Positions 1-12,933 are shown, counted from the first letter of the stretch. The stretch: DNA of 64,000 bases from Halichoerus grypus (GCF_964656455.1 NC_135716.1:77476484-77540483); one strand, 5' to 3'. Numbers and translations are program-made. The notes: generated by a model from the sequence alone, not told the origin.

Positions 1-334
1 AACTGCTCTTCATGCTCACCACCTTTCATCCTCCAAAATAGTTAAAAATAATTAAAGAAATGTTTTATTAAGAAGTTTTGTCTATAGTTGGCTAAATATT
101 GAAGACTAACATGTTTACTAATAGCTTACGGTATATTAATGTGCAATCTTTCAGAGAAGCTTAAAATTGCAAATTATGGAGCTAATTGTCAACATTAGGC
201 CTTTATTTTGTAATACTAAGGGTATGAATGTTTTTATGCCACTAGAATTTGTTTCATACTTATGTAGAATATTAGACTAAGTAAATGTATAATATATGTA
301 GAACAAATCAGAGTATCATGCAGATTGAATTTGC

Positions 335-575
335 AAGAACATTGACTTTGGCTTCATAGAGACCTGGTTTAAATCTCCATTCCACCACCTATTAGTACTG
401 AGAGCTTGTGAAAAGTATTTAAACAGTTTTAAATCTCAGAATATCTATAAAATGAAAAAAAAACACTGCCTCTTCCACAGAGATGTTCAAAGGTGAAATT
501 ATATAGAATGTATCAAATACCTAGTTCTGTTCTGGTGCATCATAGGTAATCAGTAAGTGTTACCTGTGGATAGAT
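335..575 (+). mobile_element. MIR SINE
   Basis: GAGACCTGGTTTAAATCTCC, CACCACCTATTAGTACTGAG and the TCTATAAAATGAA step match MIR in order, with an extra A-run. Confidence 0.7.
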
Positions 576-599
576 TTATTATAACATTATCGTTTCAGT

Positions 600-1180
600 T
601 GTCAGCATCATTATTAGATTGCACGTATGCTCTGAATCAGCCTTGTGCTAGGCACTGAGACCCAAGATGAAGGAAATAGCATTCTGGAGAGCCAGACAGC
701 ATGCAGGGAAGGCAGGGGGCTGGCGGTAATCTGTGCGGAATGGGCTGTCACAGAGATGGGAATTGAATGTTATGGGAACACAGAGCTGAGAAATGGGAGG
801 TACATGTAAGAGTCACAGCAAACTACTGATAAAAGATGCCGTTTGATCTGCTCTTGGAATTTTCTGAGTGTGATAGTTGAATGAAGTGGGAACAGCAGGC
901 AGTATCCCAAGGAGAGGGAAGGAAGCAGGAAGGTGTGGGGCTGCATGGCATGAGGGGGTAGAAATGTGACAAGGGGAAGCTTTTAAAGGGCCCTGCATGC
1001 CATGCAAGGGAGTTTGATCTTCATCCTGTGTTTAAAGCAGGAGAGTGACTCTAGGAGAGACTTCCCTGTGAAACGCTAACCTGCGCAAGACGTCCTGGGA
1101 GAAGGAGAGGCTAGCAGCAAGGAATTCCATGGTTTCAGGAATACTCTAGGTGAAGCAAGAAGACAGTGTAGATAGGCTTT
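600..1180 (-). mobile_element. L2-like LINE fragment, antisense
   Basis: TTGTGCTAGGCACTGAGACCC, AGGGCCCTGCATGCCATGC and TTTAAAGCAGGAGAGTGACT follow the order seen in reverse-complement L2 copies. Confidence 0.45.
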
Positions 1181-2814
1181 TAGCAGTCTGTGCAACACTA
1201 TCATTAGTTTAAATGTTTCCTGTAAGCACATTGTCTACATTGAATAAACCTGGAGGCAAGTCTTGCTTTGCAGTTCGTTGGGGTCCCACTTCTCAATTTG
1301 CAGCTAATTTGTAAATTCCCACCAATCATAGAGTAGCAGAAATGTGTTCTTTTAAAATGTTCCCATCACAAAGTCCTCCTGAGTCCTCCGGCTCTCATGT
1401 GCGATGCAGCAGGCTGCTTGTCATCGCCACACACAGCATTAGGCTGGAACATGGATGCGGACCGTCCGCTGCAGGACACGTCCTCCCAGTGGCCAGTGCG
1501 AGGCGTGACTGGCCTCCGGGATGGACAGTGGCCCATACACTGCACATTGAGTGTTCACATGCCTGGCTTTCTGTGTGCTCCTTTCAGGCATTTGGAATGT
1601 TAACACTGTGTCTTCTGAAACCGCAACAAGGAGTCTTTATCCTTGCTTTGGGGAATTTTTGAACTGCGGGAACTTTGTGCAGCCTGGTGCGTGGCCTCTG
1701 CATGAGGACAGCAGGACTGACCAGCATGAGTGGGTGTGGGGAGGCCAGGAAGCCGAGCTACCCTACTTTCCTGTTAGGCTGCCAGGTGATTCATTCAACT
1801 GTGAGCACAAAATAGATAAGTTGGAGTTGTGTTTACAGTCTCCATCTTCAAATCTGTAGATTGCAGTTTGTCAGGAGCTGATTTCACTAAGGAGGGTGGC
1901 ATGGCTTTAAATATGCCGATTTATACAGTTATTTCTTTACCCTCTCCTGTTACTTGTTACTTCTCCTTTCTGTGTTATTTTGCAAGTGTGGTTTTAAGTT
2001 TGTTTCTAAACCACTCCAGTCAAAACTGGAAACAAGTAGAGCATATCATTAAATCAACAAAATAAATACTGCCCTGGAATATTAAATACTCCATATTTTA
2101 GATAATTAGGACAGCTTAAGAATTGGCTAAAGCAGAGAATCATAAAAATAATGCATATGCACGTCTTAGGTATTTTAACTTCACACATTTAAGCGCACAT
2201 AAAGTCCTGTAACTTGAGCTTTGGGGCAGCAAGTGGGGGTGGGTTGCAAAGTCTGTGTTCTGGTTTTGTCATTGCTGCTTTGATGCAGACCTGCTGACTA
2301 GAATTCATAAGCTTATGCCCAGGCTGAATCTTTTGTGTGTGTATAAGATTGTTCTGAAAGGGGAAGAGGAATTTTCCAGGGAAGTGATGGTATGAATGCA
2401 GATTCCTTGTATGTGTTTCTGTCATTCCCCCGTAGTTACAGTTACGTAACATGCAACTAATTGGCATCGATGTTTGACTCTCCTTTTGACAACCTTTCCC
2501 AAAACACTGAATTCGGTTTTCACAGGAATAAGTACTCTCCTCTTTTACACAAAGGCCTCATTATTTTATGTAACATTTAATTAAATTACGTAATCCAAAT
2601 CACAAGTATGACTGTGATAAAAGCAAGTTGGTAAACTCCGCCGACTCCCTGCAGGCAGCTCAACAGACTGCAGCTGCAACTTGGACAGGAGCCCCTAACC
2701 CCAGGGTCATTAACTGTCATCTCTGTGGGCCAGAAAGTAAGGATTCTTAAGGAAGAAGAGGTTGTTTAAAATAGCTGATACATGCTGTAGGTAATGGGGG
2801 GGATGGAGAGGTGG
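1181..2814. other. Intron, no recognised gene
   Basis: Holds a CpG-dense block at about 1386-1530 (around ten CpGs in 150 bp). Short open frames lie on both strands without homology to anything I know. Confidence 0.5.
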
Positions 2815-2965
2815 TGTCAGGAGGCCCAGGTTCCTTCTCTCTGGACAAATTGAGTTGTGCAATCTTGGACGACTTTAGATTAGTTTTTGTTCTCTCAACT
2901 GTGAAGTGAGGCTGTTTCACTAAAAAGTCCTTGAGGTCCTTCTAGATCTAAGATCATATATATAA
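2815..2965 (+). mobile_element. MIR SINE fragment
   Basis: GTTGTGCAATCTTGGACGAC and CTCTCAACTGTGAAGTGAGG match the MIR middle. Confidence 0.6.
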
Positions 2966-3491
2966 CGACTATGTGATATAATAAAATGATAATTCAGAAG
3001 GTGCTCTTTAATTAATAGTTTTAATTCACACATAATATCTTCATATTCCAGAATATATCCCCTCATCTTTATGTGTCATCAGGTGTACAAAGCTAATGAT
3101 TTTTCTTCACTTAATTTTGAAGGCTTGTGTCAGTTTACCACCCAGGAGTAAAATCTGATTTTCCTTGTACCTTCACACTGGATCTTTTAGGTAGCTTTAA
3201 AAAGCCAGAACAACATGTGGAAACCATGCTACAACTTTCCTCTTGAATCACCAACAGTTTTGCCATGAGGAATACCTGGTCTGTCACAAGAAAGCCACAT
3301 TGGGACATTGTTTTAGTCAGCTTTCAGTTCATTTCAGTAAGATTGGTGAGATACTTTGGATTCTCCTCAAGGAGCTCAGGGCCTGGGATGTGGGGGACTC
3401 ACAAGCCACATAACCCTGTCATGTCACATGTGGAGCAGTGGGATCTAGGAAATCAGGACGTATTCCTTCAGGAAGGTGGTGTCCAAGTTCC

Positions 3492-3710
3492 GTCCTCCAT
3501 GTTGTTTTCCACAGAGGCTGCATCAATTTACCTTCCCATCAACAGTGCACCAGGGTTCCTTTTTCTCCATATCCTCACCAACACTTATTATTTCTTGTCT
3601 TTTTGATGTGACCCATTCTGACATGTGTGAGGTGATATCTCATTGTGGTTTTGATTTGCATTTTCCTGATGATGAGTGATGTTGAGCATACAAACCGGCA
3701 AACCACTCTT
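3492..3710. mobile_element. Old L1 fragment, mostly antisense, left part of the target element
   Basis: 3492-3690 reads as diverged antisense L1 ORF2 3' region (GTGAGGTGATATCTCATTG and flanking). From 3691 the sequence switches to sense old L1 3' UTR, which resumes after the inserted element at 4649. The switch suggests the older element may itself be 5'-inverted. Confidence 0.65.
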
Positions 3711-3726
3711 AAACAGAGAACAAACT
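3711..3726. repeat. Target-site duplication, left copy, of the twin-primed L1
   Basis: AAACAGAGAACAAACT, identical to 4633-4648. The sequence belongs to the 3' end of an older L1 that was the target. Confidence 0.93.
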
Positions 3727-4632
3727 TCTTCTTTGCCAATTTGGATGCCTTTTATTATGCAGAGAAAGGGGAACCCTCCTACACTGTTGGTGGGAATGCA
3801 AGCTGGTGCAGCCACTCTGGGAAACAGTATGGAGGTTCCTCAAAAAGTTGAAAATAGACCTACCATATGATCCAGCAATGGCACTACTGGGTATTTACCC
3901 CAAAGATACAAATGTAGGGATCCAAAGGGGTACATGCACCCCGATGTTAATAGCAGCAATGTCCACAATAGCCAAACTGTGGAAAGAGCCAAGATGTCCA
4001 TCGACAGATGAATGGATAAAGAAGAAGTGGTATATATATACAATGGAATATTATGCAGCCATCAAAAGGAATGAGATCTTGCCATTTGCAACGATGTGGA
4101 TGGAACTGGAGGGTATTACGCTGAGCGAAATAAGTCAATCAGAGAAAGACATGTGTCATATGACCTCACTGATATGAGGAATTCTTAACTCAAGAAACAA
4201 ACTGAGGGTTGCTGGAGTGGAGGGGGGTGGGAGGGATGGGGTGGCTGGGTGATAGACATTGGGGACGGTATGTGCTATGGTGAGTGCTGTGAATTGTGTA
4301 AGACTGATGAATCACAGATCTGTACCTCTGAAACAAATAATACAACATATGTTAAAAAAAAAAAAAGAAAAAGATAGCAGGAGGGGAAGAATAAAGGGGG
4401 GGAAATTGGAGGGGGAGACAAACCATGAGAGACAATGGACTCTGAAAAACAAACTGAGGGTTCTAGACGGGATGGGGTGGGGAGATGGGTTAGCCTGGTG
4501 ATGAGTATTAAAGAGGGCACGCTCTGCATGGAGCACTGGGTGTTATGCACAAACAATGAATCATGGAACACTACATGGAAAACTAATGATGCAATGTATG
4601 TGATTAACATAACAATAAAAAATTTAAAAAAA
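3727..4632 (+). mobile_element. 5'-inverted (twin-primed) L1 insertion
   Basis: A short piece of L1 ORF2 in antisense orientation (about 3727-3756, matching 52684-52714 read on +) is joined directly to a sense L1 3' end (3757-4632: ORF2 C-terminus, 3' UTR, poly-A). The whole is flanked by a perfect 16-bp duplication, AAACAGAGAACAAACT, at 3711-3726 and 4633-4648. This is the classic product of twin priming during target-primed reverse transcription. The sense part has a 123-codon open piece ending at the usual ORF2 stop. Confidence 0.93.
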
Positions 4633-4648
4633 AAACAGAGAACAAACT
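4633..4648. repeat. Target-site duplication, right copy, of the twin-primed L1
   Basis: AAACAGAGAACAAACT directly after the poly-A of the inserted L1. Confidence 0.93.
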
Positions 4649-4915
4649 AATTGTTGCCAGAGGGGAGGGAGCCGGCAGGATGGGTGAAATAAAGAAAGGA
4701 GATTAAGAAGTACAAACTGCCAGTCATAAAATAAATAAGTCATGGAGAATGAAAAGTACAGCGTGGGGAATATAGTCAATAATATTGTAATAACGTTGTT
4801 TGGTGACTTATCCTGGTGAACACTGGGGAATGCGAAGAATCGCTAAATCACTTTGCTGTACACCTGAAATGCATATAACATTGCATGTTAACTATACTTC
4901 AACACAAAACAAAAC
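4649..4915 (+). mobile_element. Old L1 3' end, continuation after the nested insertion
   Basis: TTGCCAGAGGGGAGGGAG, then ATGGGTGAAATAAAG and ending in TGTACACCTGAAATGC with an A-rich tail. This pattern is typical of older carnivore L1 3' UTRs. It rejoins 3691-3726 across the younger insertion. Confidence 0.65.
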
Positions 4916-6954
4916 AGAACCAAAACAACTCAGTCTTAACAGAGGAGTGGCGATTACCCGTGAGAGACTGTCATCTGAGAGGGCAGACCGAGGTCATTCG
5001 AGATATAAGAAATACAGAGGAAAGACCTGGCAGGCAGGCACCAGAGCTAGGGTGATAAGCAGGAGAAAGTGGAAGCCCTTGATTTTGCGGGCTTGTAGAA
5101 CGCCCTGTATGGAAGCGTCTAATCCTAGAATTAGCATCTGACCCATCCCACTCCAAAGATATTAAGACTTATGGGTGAAATGGACCCTTTTTTCCTAAGT
5201 GAAATTGTAGACAGAGCCCGGATAGATAAAAAGGAGATCAACAGGAGTTCTAGAAGAAGCAAACAGGAGCAGTGCCAAACCCTTTGACTTCCATTGTGCT
5301 CACTTCACTTCTCTTGGACCCGAAGACCTACAGCCTTTGCTAGGATTGTGAAATGCACAGGCTTCTTACTTCTTTCAGTACCAAGAGCTGCAGGAATTTC
5401 TTTCTTTCTTTTTTTCCTCCCTCCCTCCCTCCTTCCCTCCCTTCCTTCCTTCCTTCCCTCCGTCCCTCCTTCCTTTCCTTTCTCTCTTTCTTGTCAAAAA
5501 TGTTTAAGTTTTCAGAGTTGTTTAAAGACCATATGAAAATGAATCATTTCTTTTTTATAGGATTATTTTTGCTCTAAAAAATCATGCTATATTCTTTGCA
5601 AAACATATAATGAGCTGATTGTGAGGATTAATTATCCATTGAGTGGTGAACATAAATTCTCAAACAGAGAGAGGCCATTTTGATGGCTATTTTTGAATCC
5701 CCTTTTGAAAATATAATGTGTGGATTTTTTGTGGATATGGTTACTTTTGTTCTTTAATAAATACAAGGTTATTTGTCTCCCATTATCACAGGGATGTGCA
5801 GCTGCTTCAGCTTTTTTAAATAATAGCTTACAATTCACCAGTTAAGTAATTTATATTCAGTACATGCACCTATCTCATAGCTGCTTCATTTGATACTATT
5901 AAAGAAACAAAAACACTTAGTTTCTCCCCTTTTTCCACCCTAAGCTTCCACAAGGTCAAACTCTGCAATGATGCATTTCCAACACCTTGCACCGTCTATC
6001 TCTGTCCTGACACCTGAGGGACGTTGGTCACCTTTCTCATGGTTTGGCCTTCCTTCCTCAAGATTCCTGGCTCTCATTCTTCTAGATGTTTCTCAACTTC
6101 CATATTCGTACCTGCCTTAAAGGACCTTTCATCAACATCATCCCTTTACCTTTATAGAATGGTTAGTATGTTAGCAACTTCAGTTGCTGTGAAACAATGA
6201 TTCTTAGCCATTTCCTGTTAGACCATTTTAAAAATCTGCTAGAAGCTATGAATCTTCTTTTGCAGACAAATACAGCAAAATTACCCACTCCAAATTCTGC
6301 ACATATTTTTTAGAGGACTCAGATTCCTACAGCCACCTGCGGACACTCTTCTCCCATTGATTTAACAAATATTTATTTGGCACCCATATTTATTTAGCAC
6401 CCCTCTTTCCCCCTAGGACTTACCACATGTGTGCAATGGGTGCTCCCCCACCTCATATCTCGAAATGGTTGTTCCCTTTGCCAAAAACGGCCCCAAACTT
6501 GAAACTACCATCTGTTCTTAGTCCTTGCTCAACTGTCCTTGTCTCTTATCCCTTTTGGAGGGAGTGACTTTGTTCTTTCAGTTACAGAAGGATGCTAGAC
6601 TGTTTAAATATAGCCAGGCCTCCAGAGGACCAGCATTTTCTTTCCACCTCTTATCTCTGCTTCTTTCTGTTCAGGATTTATTTTTCGTCCTCCCTCAGCT
6701 CTCTTATCTCCTGTTTTATACATATGGCGCACCACAGACGACTCTCTCTCAGCTCCCAAGGTCACATACAGCATTTCATGGCATAGCTAGCACAAGAGGT
6801 CCTAGTATCACATTTCTCCAAACAATAATTTTAGAAGTATACCATCTTATACAATTATACGAAGTCATATTGCTTGACTCTAAATGCCATTTTCAGAGCC
6901 TTCCTTCTCCTGGTCATTTTCATTCCATCACTTTTCTGCCTTTCTAGAGAACAT
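4916..6954. other. Intron, mostly unassigned
   Basis: No gene recognised. A CCTT/CCCT-rich simple repeat lies at 5400-5490. Confidence 0.5.
5400..5490 (+). repeat. Pyrimidine-rich (CCTT/CCCT)n simple repeat
   Basis: About 90 bp of C and T only, apart from one G, in TTTC, CCCT and CCTT units. Confidence 0.9.
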
Positions 6955-7095
6955 ATTAATTTAATGACAGGGTTCCAAGAGTATGTCCTTCTTGGTGGCA
7001 GATAAATTGTCTAATTTATCTTTCAGTCCCCAGAGCTGAGCACACAGCCAAGCGCAGTGTAGCAGCTCAGTAGACACTGGATGGTCTGTTAAGGG
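6955..7095 (+). mobile_element. L2/MIR 3' end fragment
   Basis: CCCAGAGCTGAGCACACAGCC followed by AGCTCAGTAGACACTGGATG resembles the L2 3' terminus. Confidence 0.45.
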
Positions 7096-7984
7096 AAGTG
7101 TGGCAGCCTGGTGAGGCTCATTTGAGTTCCCCAAGGGCCCTGGATTTGAAAACTATTCTCAGTTTGAACCCCCTGACCGGATGAAGTTTTCTTAGGTGTA
7201 AATTAGGTTTTTACACTTATCCATCCATACCAATTCATTTTTTCATCAAATATTTAGAGGCCTCAATTAACTATGGTGTATACTAATTTTATATACAAAG
7301 AAATGAAAAGTTACAGCACAGCAAATCACATGTGTTTGATTCTTGCATTACCTTAACCCCAATTTCAAAAAATTAAAAACTCATTCAATCAACCCTGTAG
7401 CCCTGAAATAAGGAAAACACAGGACTGAGCAAATAAAAGGTGACAAGAGGCCAATTAAAAATCAGGTTGTCAGTCAGTTATACCCAGAGGTCCAGTTCTC
7501 AGAAGGCGCTCAAGACCATTCATTTAGTAAAAATGGAATGCAAAATAATTAACTCAACACTTTAAAGCCTGACATTTAATGACATTTAATTTAGCATCAG
7601 TTTTGTAGATTTTATAGTGGTGAGTCTTAGTAATTGTGTTTTAGAAATGAATTTCTTTCAGAATCTGCTTTTTTCCTACCTTTGAAAATTGATGCTGTAT
7701 TAGAATATTTTACAATGATAATCATTCAACTGAAGAAATTTATACTGTATTATACTATATATATTATACTAATGCATACTAATATTATCCCATAATTGTT
7801 ATGATCATATGCAAGATGATATTATAATAAATACTTTATAGAAAACTTTATAACGAACAAAATATGTGCTTCATTTTATTTTTAAAACTCTATTTTGCCA
7901 AAAAATATATATCTGGATGCAGTTTAATGTATTTTGTCTAGATTCCCCAAATCTGACTAAACTAAAATTATATTTCTAGTCATA
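7096..7984. other. AT-rich intron, no recognised element
   Basis: Includes a TATA-rich stretch at about 7738-7800. Confidence 0.55.
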
Positions 7985-8325
7985 TGATGGCTGTAACACA
8001 CAATAAGATGCATGTTTTGAGTGTACAGTGTGATGACTTTGAACAGTATTCATACCTGCATAATCATCACCCAGTAAAGACAACATTTCCTCTCCTCAGA
8101 AACTTACCTCATGCTTCTTACAGTTCATTTTCCCACCCATCCCTCCCCGGCGGCCACAGATCATATTTCTATCACTGTTGGTTTTGCCCGTTCTAGGACT
8201 TCATATAAATGGAATCCTATTGTATGTACTCTTTTAAGCTTGGCTTACCATGTTTTGAAAATTTATCTAGGCGCCAGATGTATCAATGGATGATCTATTT
8301 TCTTGTTAATGTGAGTAGCATTGTT
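7985..8325 (-). mobile_element. Old L1/HAL1-type fragment, antisense
   Basis: TTTTGAGTGTACAGTGTGATG, CCTGCATAATCATCACCCAG and TTCATATAAATGGAATCCTA match a widespread reverse-complement old LINE segment. Confidence 0.6.
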
Positions 8326-8529
8326 TGTATGAATATACAAATATTTATTTCTTCATTTACCTGAGGTGGCTTTCCAGTTTGGGCTTTCCAGTTTTCATCT
8401 ATTTTCAGTGATGCTGCCATGAAGACTCATATGCAAGTCTTTTTGTGGATTTATGTATCCATTTCTGTTGACTAGAAGTCCAACAGTGCAATTTCTAGAT
8501 TACTTAGGAACTCTATGTTTGTTTCTTCC

Positions 8530-9300
8530 TCAGGTTGGATATTTTCTACTAATTTTCTTTTAAAGCTCACTGACTCTTCTGCCATCTTCAATCTCCTCTT
8601 ACATACAACAAGTGAAATTTTCATTTCAGTTACACTAGTTCTAAAATTTACAATTTTTATGGTTCCTAATTCTCTCTTGACATTTATCTAAATGTTAACT
8701 CATTAAGAACACATCTTATTTAATTTTTTTAATGCATTGATAATAACTGCTTTAATGTCCTTTCTTGATCAATTCAACATCACAGCCATACTTTTGGAGT
8801 TGATTACTATTGATTACTTATCTTCTTATGTATGGACCACATTTTTTGTTTCTTTGCCTGTCATAACTTTTAAATGCCTATCAACTACTGTGATTCCACC
8901 TTGGACTTGAATAGGCTTTGCTTTATGCTTTGTCTGATTGGAAATGTGGAAAGCTCAAGGTGTTATCCTAACCTCGCTGACTTGGGAGAACCAATCTCCA
9001 AGCTCTGTCTCCCATGCAGATGCTAGGCTTTAGGCTTTCTTAAAGTAGGTTTTATCCTTGTAAGGTTAGAGCTTATCCTAAAACTTGGTGTGTTGTACCT
9101 TGGCTATTTGTCTGGGGTGTTACTAAGGTTTAGTTAAAGGGTTCTTCCTTTAGAACCTGTGGTAGTTGCTCTCGGTAAGACTCAGGTAGTCCCTCCTGCT
9201 CAGGTGCTGGCCTGGCCCTTCCCAAGGACTGTGGGGGCCCTCAAGTCAGGGTCTGCCCCACTCCTCACTCTGTTTCAGGAGCTTCAGCGGCTCTGAATTC
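8530..9300 (-). mobile_element. Possible old L1 fragment, antisense
   Basis: CTCTTGACATTTATCTAAAT and CTGCTTTAATGTCCTTTCTTG recall a reverse-complement L1M region. The match is weak and the ends uncertain. Confidence 0.4.
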
Positions 9301-9889
9301 TGATGGGAACCCCTCAGCACAGCACCACCATGAATTCTAGCATAGCTTTGCTTGAATTCTAGCAACCTGCTTGGCCTGGGGGAAATTTCCCCCAGGCAGA
9401 AAGCTGGGCCCTTGTCACAAGTTTCCCTTTCCTCAGTTTCTTGGTTTTATGCTGCCTATTGTCCAGTGTCTGAAAACCAGGCACTCTTATGTTTTGCACT
9501 TCTTTATGGTTGTTTGTGATGGAAAGACTAGTCTCCTCCTAGTTATAACACCATTGCCAGAAACAGAATCTAACATTCATTCTAACTTATGTAGTTTTTT
9601 TCCCCCTACAATTTAGCCTTAGTGCAATTGTTTAAACAAAAGTTTTTACCTTCCTTAAGTCTATATTTTAGGTTTCTCTCTTCTTCCACCTGAATTTTTA
9701 CAGCCCTTCTCTATTATCTTTTCCTGCACTACATTCCTGTTTTCTTACAGCTTCCCAGAATTACTGCAGAGCACAAATTAGAGCATATCCCCTCTCTGCT
9801 TAAAAGCATCATGGGATTTTCTCTTTCCAATTAGGTTAAGAAAAATATTGTACTTGTAGTCTAATCCCTTTAGATTCTGGTACTAATCT

Positions 9890-10250
9890 AAATTTTCAGC
9901 CATGTTTCTTGTTTTCCAAACCAAACCTGGCACTATGCTTTAACTATATTGCTATTCACTTTCTCCCTTTCCCTGAGAATGCCATGATATTTCTGGCATT
10001 TGTGCCTTTGCATAAGCAATTCCTCCTGCCTGGAAAACACAGATCTTCTTTACCTACTTGGTTAAGACTACCTCAGTCTTCCAGACTCAGTTCAGGGTTT
10101 TTGAATTTTGCTACCCCTGAAGAGCCAACTTTTCTCTCTTTCTCTAAACTTTTCCTCAGTGGTCTGTTAGCACTTTGTTCTTATTTATAGTAAAGTACTT
10201 ATTGTAACTGTTTACATACTCAACTTTTTCATTAAACTGTGAACATTCTC
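9890..10250 (+). mobile_element. L2 LINE 3' region, left part (split by a SINE)
   Basis: CATTTGTGCCTTTGCATAAGC, CTCCTGCCTGGAAAACAC and GTTAGCACTTTGTTCTTATT follow the L2 3' consensus. It resumes at 10462-10530 with TGCCTGGTTCTTAGTAAATA. Confidence 0.65.
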
Positions 10251-10269
10251 AAGAAAAATAGCATATCTC

Positions 10270-10442
10270 TGGGGTGCCTGGGTGGCTCAGTCGGTTAAGC
10301 GTCCAACTCTTCGTTTTGGCTGAGGTCATGATCTCAGGGTTGTGGGATTGAACCCTGCTCAGCGCAGTCTGTGTGTCTCCCTCTCCCTCCCCTGCTTGCT
10401 CTCTCTCTCTCTAAAATAAATAAATCTTTAAAAAAAAAAGAA
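10270..10442 (+). mobile_element. Carnivore tRNA-Lys SINE
   Basis: GGGTGGCTCAGTCGGTTAAG (A box), GGGATTGAACCC (B box), CT-rich body, AAATAAATAAATC and poly-A. It is inserted in an L2, with a 19-bp perfect duplication AAGAAAAATAGCATATCTC at 10251-10269 and 10443-10461. Confidence 0.95.
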
Positions 10443-10530
10443 AAGAAAAATAGCATATCTCCTTAAACTTTCTATCATTCATGTCTAACAATGCCTGGTT
10501 CTTAGTAAATATTTATTAAAATAGGCAGAG

Positions 10531-11259
10531 GATTAATGAATAGATTACACAAGTTTTTTTTTGTTTTATTTTGTTTTGGTTTTGAGGTAGTATAATTCTT
10601 GTTGCTTTAGATTTTAGGGGTTTGGACCATGTAAATCTTAATAAGTAAATTTAAATTGAAATAAATTTTAATATATTACATAAATAAATTTGACTATATC
10701 TTAAACAACAACTACAAAAAAAAAATCCCTGTAAAAAAGAAGAGTAATTCGTTTGTGATTTTAACATGAATATGACCATTGGGACTTATTTGAAACTCTC
10801 TTCCAGTTAAGGAACTAAAATTTGAATTTTAAACAAGCATACTTATTTTTTCTTATTTCATAAGGACTTCTGATCATGAACAGTCCCCAGTGGATAAGCA
10901 CTTTAAGGACAATAGTAGACTAAAATGTTTTATTCGCTTTTTATTTATTAGCCCAAATCCTAAATAAAATATTTTGGTTAAGTATCAGACCTGATGTGTA
11001 TAGGTTCATACATGATCTGTCTGTGAAGCTCACCTTAAAATGACTGTGGCAAAAACATTCATTAAAATGTTAAAAAATAAAATGTAACCAATAAGTTCTT
11101 TCTCAGCTTTCAAGTGGAAAAGTTATTTTTCAGAAGCTAAAAATATGATCAGGTCCCTGTTTTTTTCTACTGTGAGTTAAAGATAGAAAATTGCTTTATT
11201 ACAAGCTCTTGAGGAAAAAGCAGGGCTTATTGGAACTAATATTTTGACTAACATATACT

Positions 11260-11298
<39 letters not shown>

Positions 11299-12730
11299 TT
11301 GTTTTCTTCCAGGTTCATGTTCACATGTATCCAGGCTTCTTAGGACTCAGTTATCACTGAGTTATGTGGAAATACAGGCAGCATACACTTTACTGAGGAA
11401 GGTCTTTGGGAACAGTGGGTCGTCCCAGGTCCCCGTGTCACACTGTCCCAGAACACACACACACAATGATGCTGCCAATGGGACATCTCGACACACAGTA
11501 TCTGCCTTGACATGTACAAAGGGAAAAAAACCTGCAGCTTAGCCATTTTGATCACAAATCAAACATAAATGAAGGCTATATTTATATTCCCCATCAAATC
11601 TTTCCCTTTTTTCTCAGAACCATGGGTGGTCTGCTGAATCCGATTTCCCTGACTATGGGCCTATTTATTGCCAATCTATAGAACAGATTTATTTCTCAGC
11701 CAAGTGGAGCTAAGATCCATTAGTGTCAGTACCTGTAGCAAGAGAGGCATATGTAGCCATAATTTGTTATAATCTTATATAATCTTCCCTTAGAAAATGA
11801 AGAAAGGAGCAGTGGGGTAGCTATGGAATTATATTGTGACAGTCCCATTATCCAATGACATTATGCTGGTGATTTAGAGGTGGGCAGGCTAACTGCCCTG
11901 AAAGTCAATTGAAATAAGTATGGGTCTCATTAGGCAGTAATAGATTTTTTTAAAGTTTTCCAAAGCTATTTTTTTCTTTGCTGAAGAAAAAAAGAAAAAA
12001 GAAAGCAATAACATAGCCATGTGTTGCCTGTTTTCCAATATATCTTGTCCTATTGTGATGTTTACTACCATTCATGTCTGTTCAGTTACTCTATGGCATT
12101 GTTTTCTCCCCTTGGAAACCAAATTATATCAAGTCTGTTAATCCTTCCATGTCCTCCCTTCCATAATTTCACCTTTTATTTTTTAATTAAACATACACTT
12201 CTTTAAAAAATTTTTTTTTGGTTGTTTCTTTTGTCCCATAATTATCTTACTTTCCTTTTTTCTAATTTCTTTAATTTAATAAATCCTTGTTTTTGAAAAC
12301 TTCCTTTTTCAATGACTTAACTTTTCTGTTTGCATGAAGAGCATTGGTCTTCTTAGTATCATATCAATTCCACAAACATTTGTTAGGTTACTGTTATTTA
12401 TAAACCAAGATTGGGAAAGAGGAGGCAGTGCAGATGAATTAAATGGCATTCCCACATTTGACAATCTCTCAAGTGTGATTTTAAAGAATCTGTTAAGCAC
12501 CATTTCAGTCATCATGAGGGCTGTGTTGTGATTTGCCCAGTATCCGGAACAGTGTTTACAAAGTCAGGGGATGGTCCAGGATTGCAAGGCTTGAGGTGTA
12601 TCCATTTTATTTGGTAAATCTGCCTCTGAGTAGTTACTCAATAACTAGACCTACCCACCACAGATATTTTTTCTTGTCCAAGCACGTATTTCTTAGGGTT
12701 GGCATCTTTGCAACATGCGAGGCAGACATA
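10531..12730. other. Intron, no recognised gene
   Basis: AT-rich and unique-looking apart from the (TTTA)n run at 11259-11299. Confidence 0.5.
11259..11299. repeat. (TTTA)10 microsatellite
   Basis: Ten perfect TTTA units, not attached to a SINE. Confidence 0.92.
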
Positions 12731-12933
12731 CAGTGACCATTGTGCCTGTTTGGGAACAGGCTGGCCACCTGTTCTTATAGTTTTATTGTTACACAGCCAT
12801 ACCCATTCATTTGCATATTATTTGTGGTCAGTTTTCCACTATAACAGCTGGGTTGAGTAGTTGCAGTAAGATGTGCCTGAAAAACCAAAAATATTTATTA
12901 CCCACTATGTAAGAACAAGGTTGCTGATGCCTG
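12731..12933 (+). mobile_element. hAT-type non-autonomous element
   Basis: CACAGCCATACCCATTCATTTG, TTGAGTAGTTGCAGTAAGA and TTGCTGATGCCTG at the right end show the same family and orientation as 34588-34802. Confidence 0.7.

Noticed and set aside
1342..1859. Overlapping plus-strand open frames as a gene
   Set aside because: No recognisable domain, no splice logic, low-complexity codon use. Probably a by-product of the local GC and CpG content.
10270..10442. tRNA-Lys gene in the SINE head (also considered for the other SINEs)
   Set aside because: The tRNA-like head is followed by a SINE body and A-rich tail and cannot fold into a full cloverleaf with a proper anticodon arm and 3' end.
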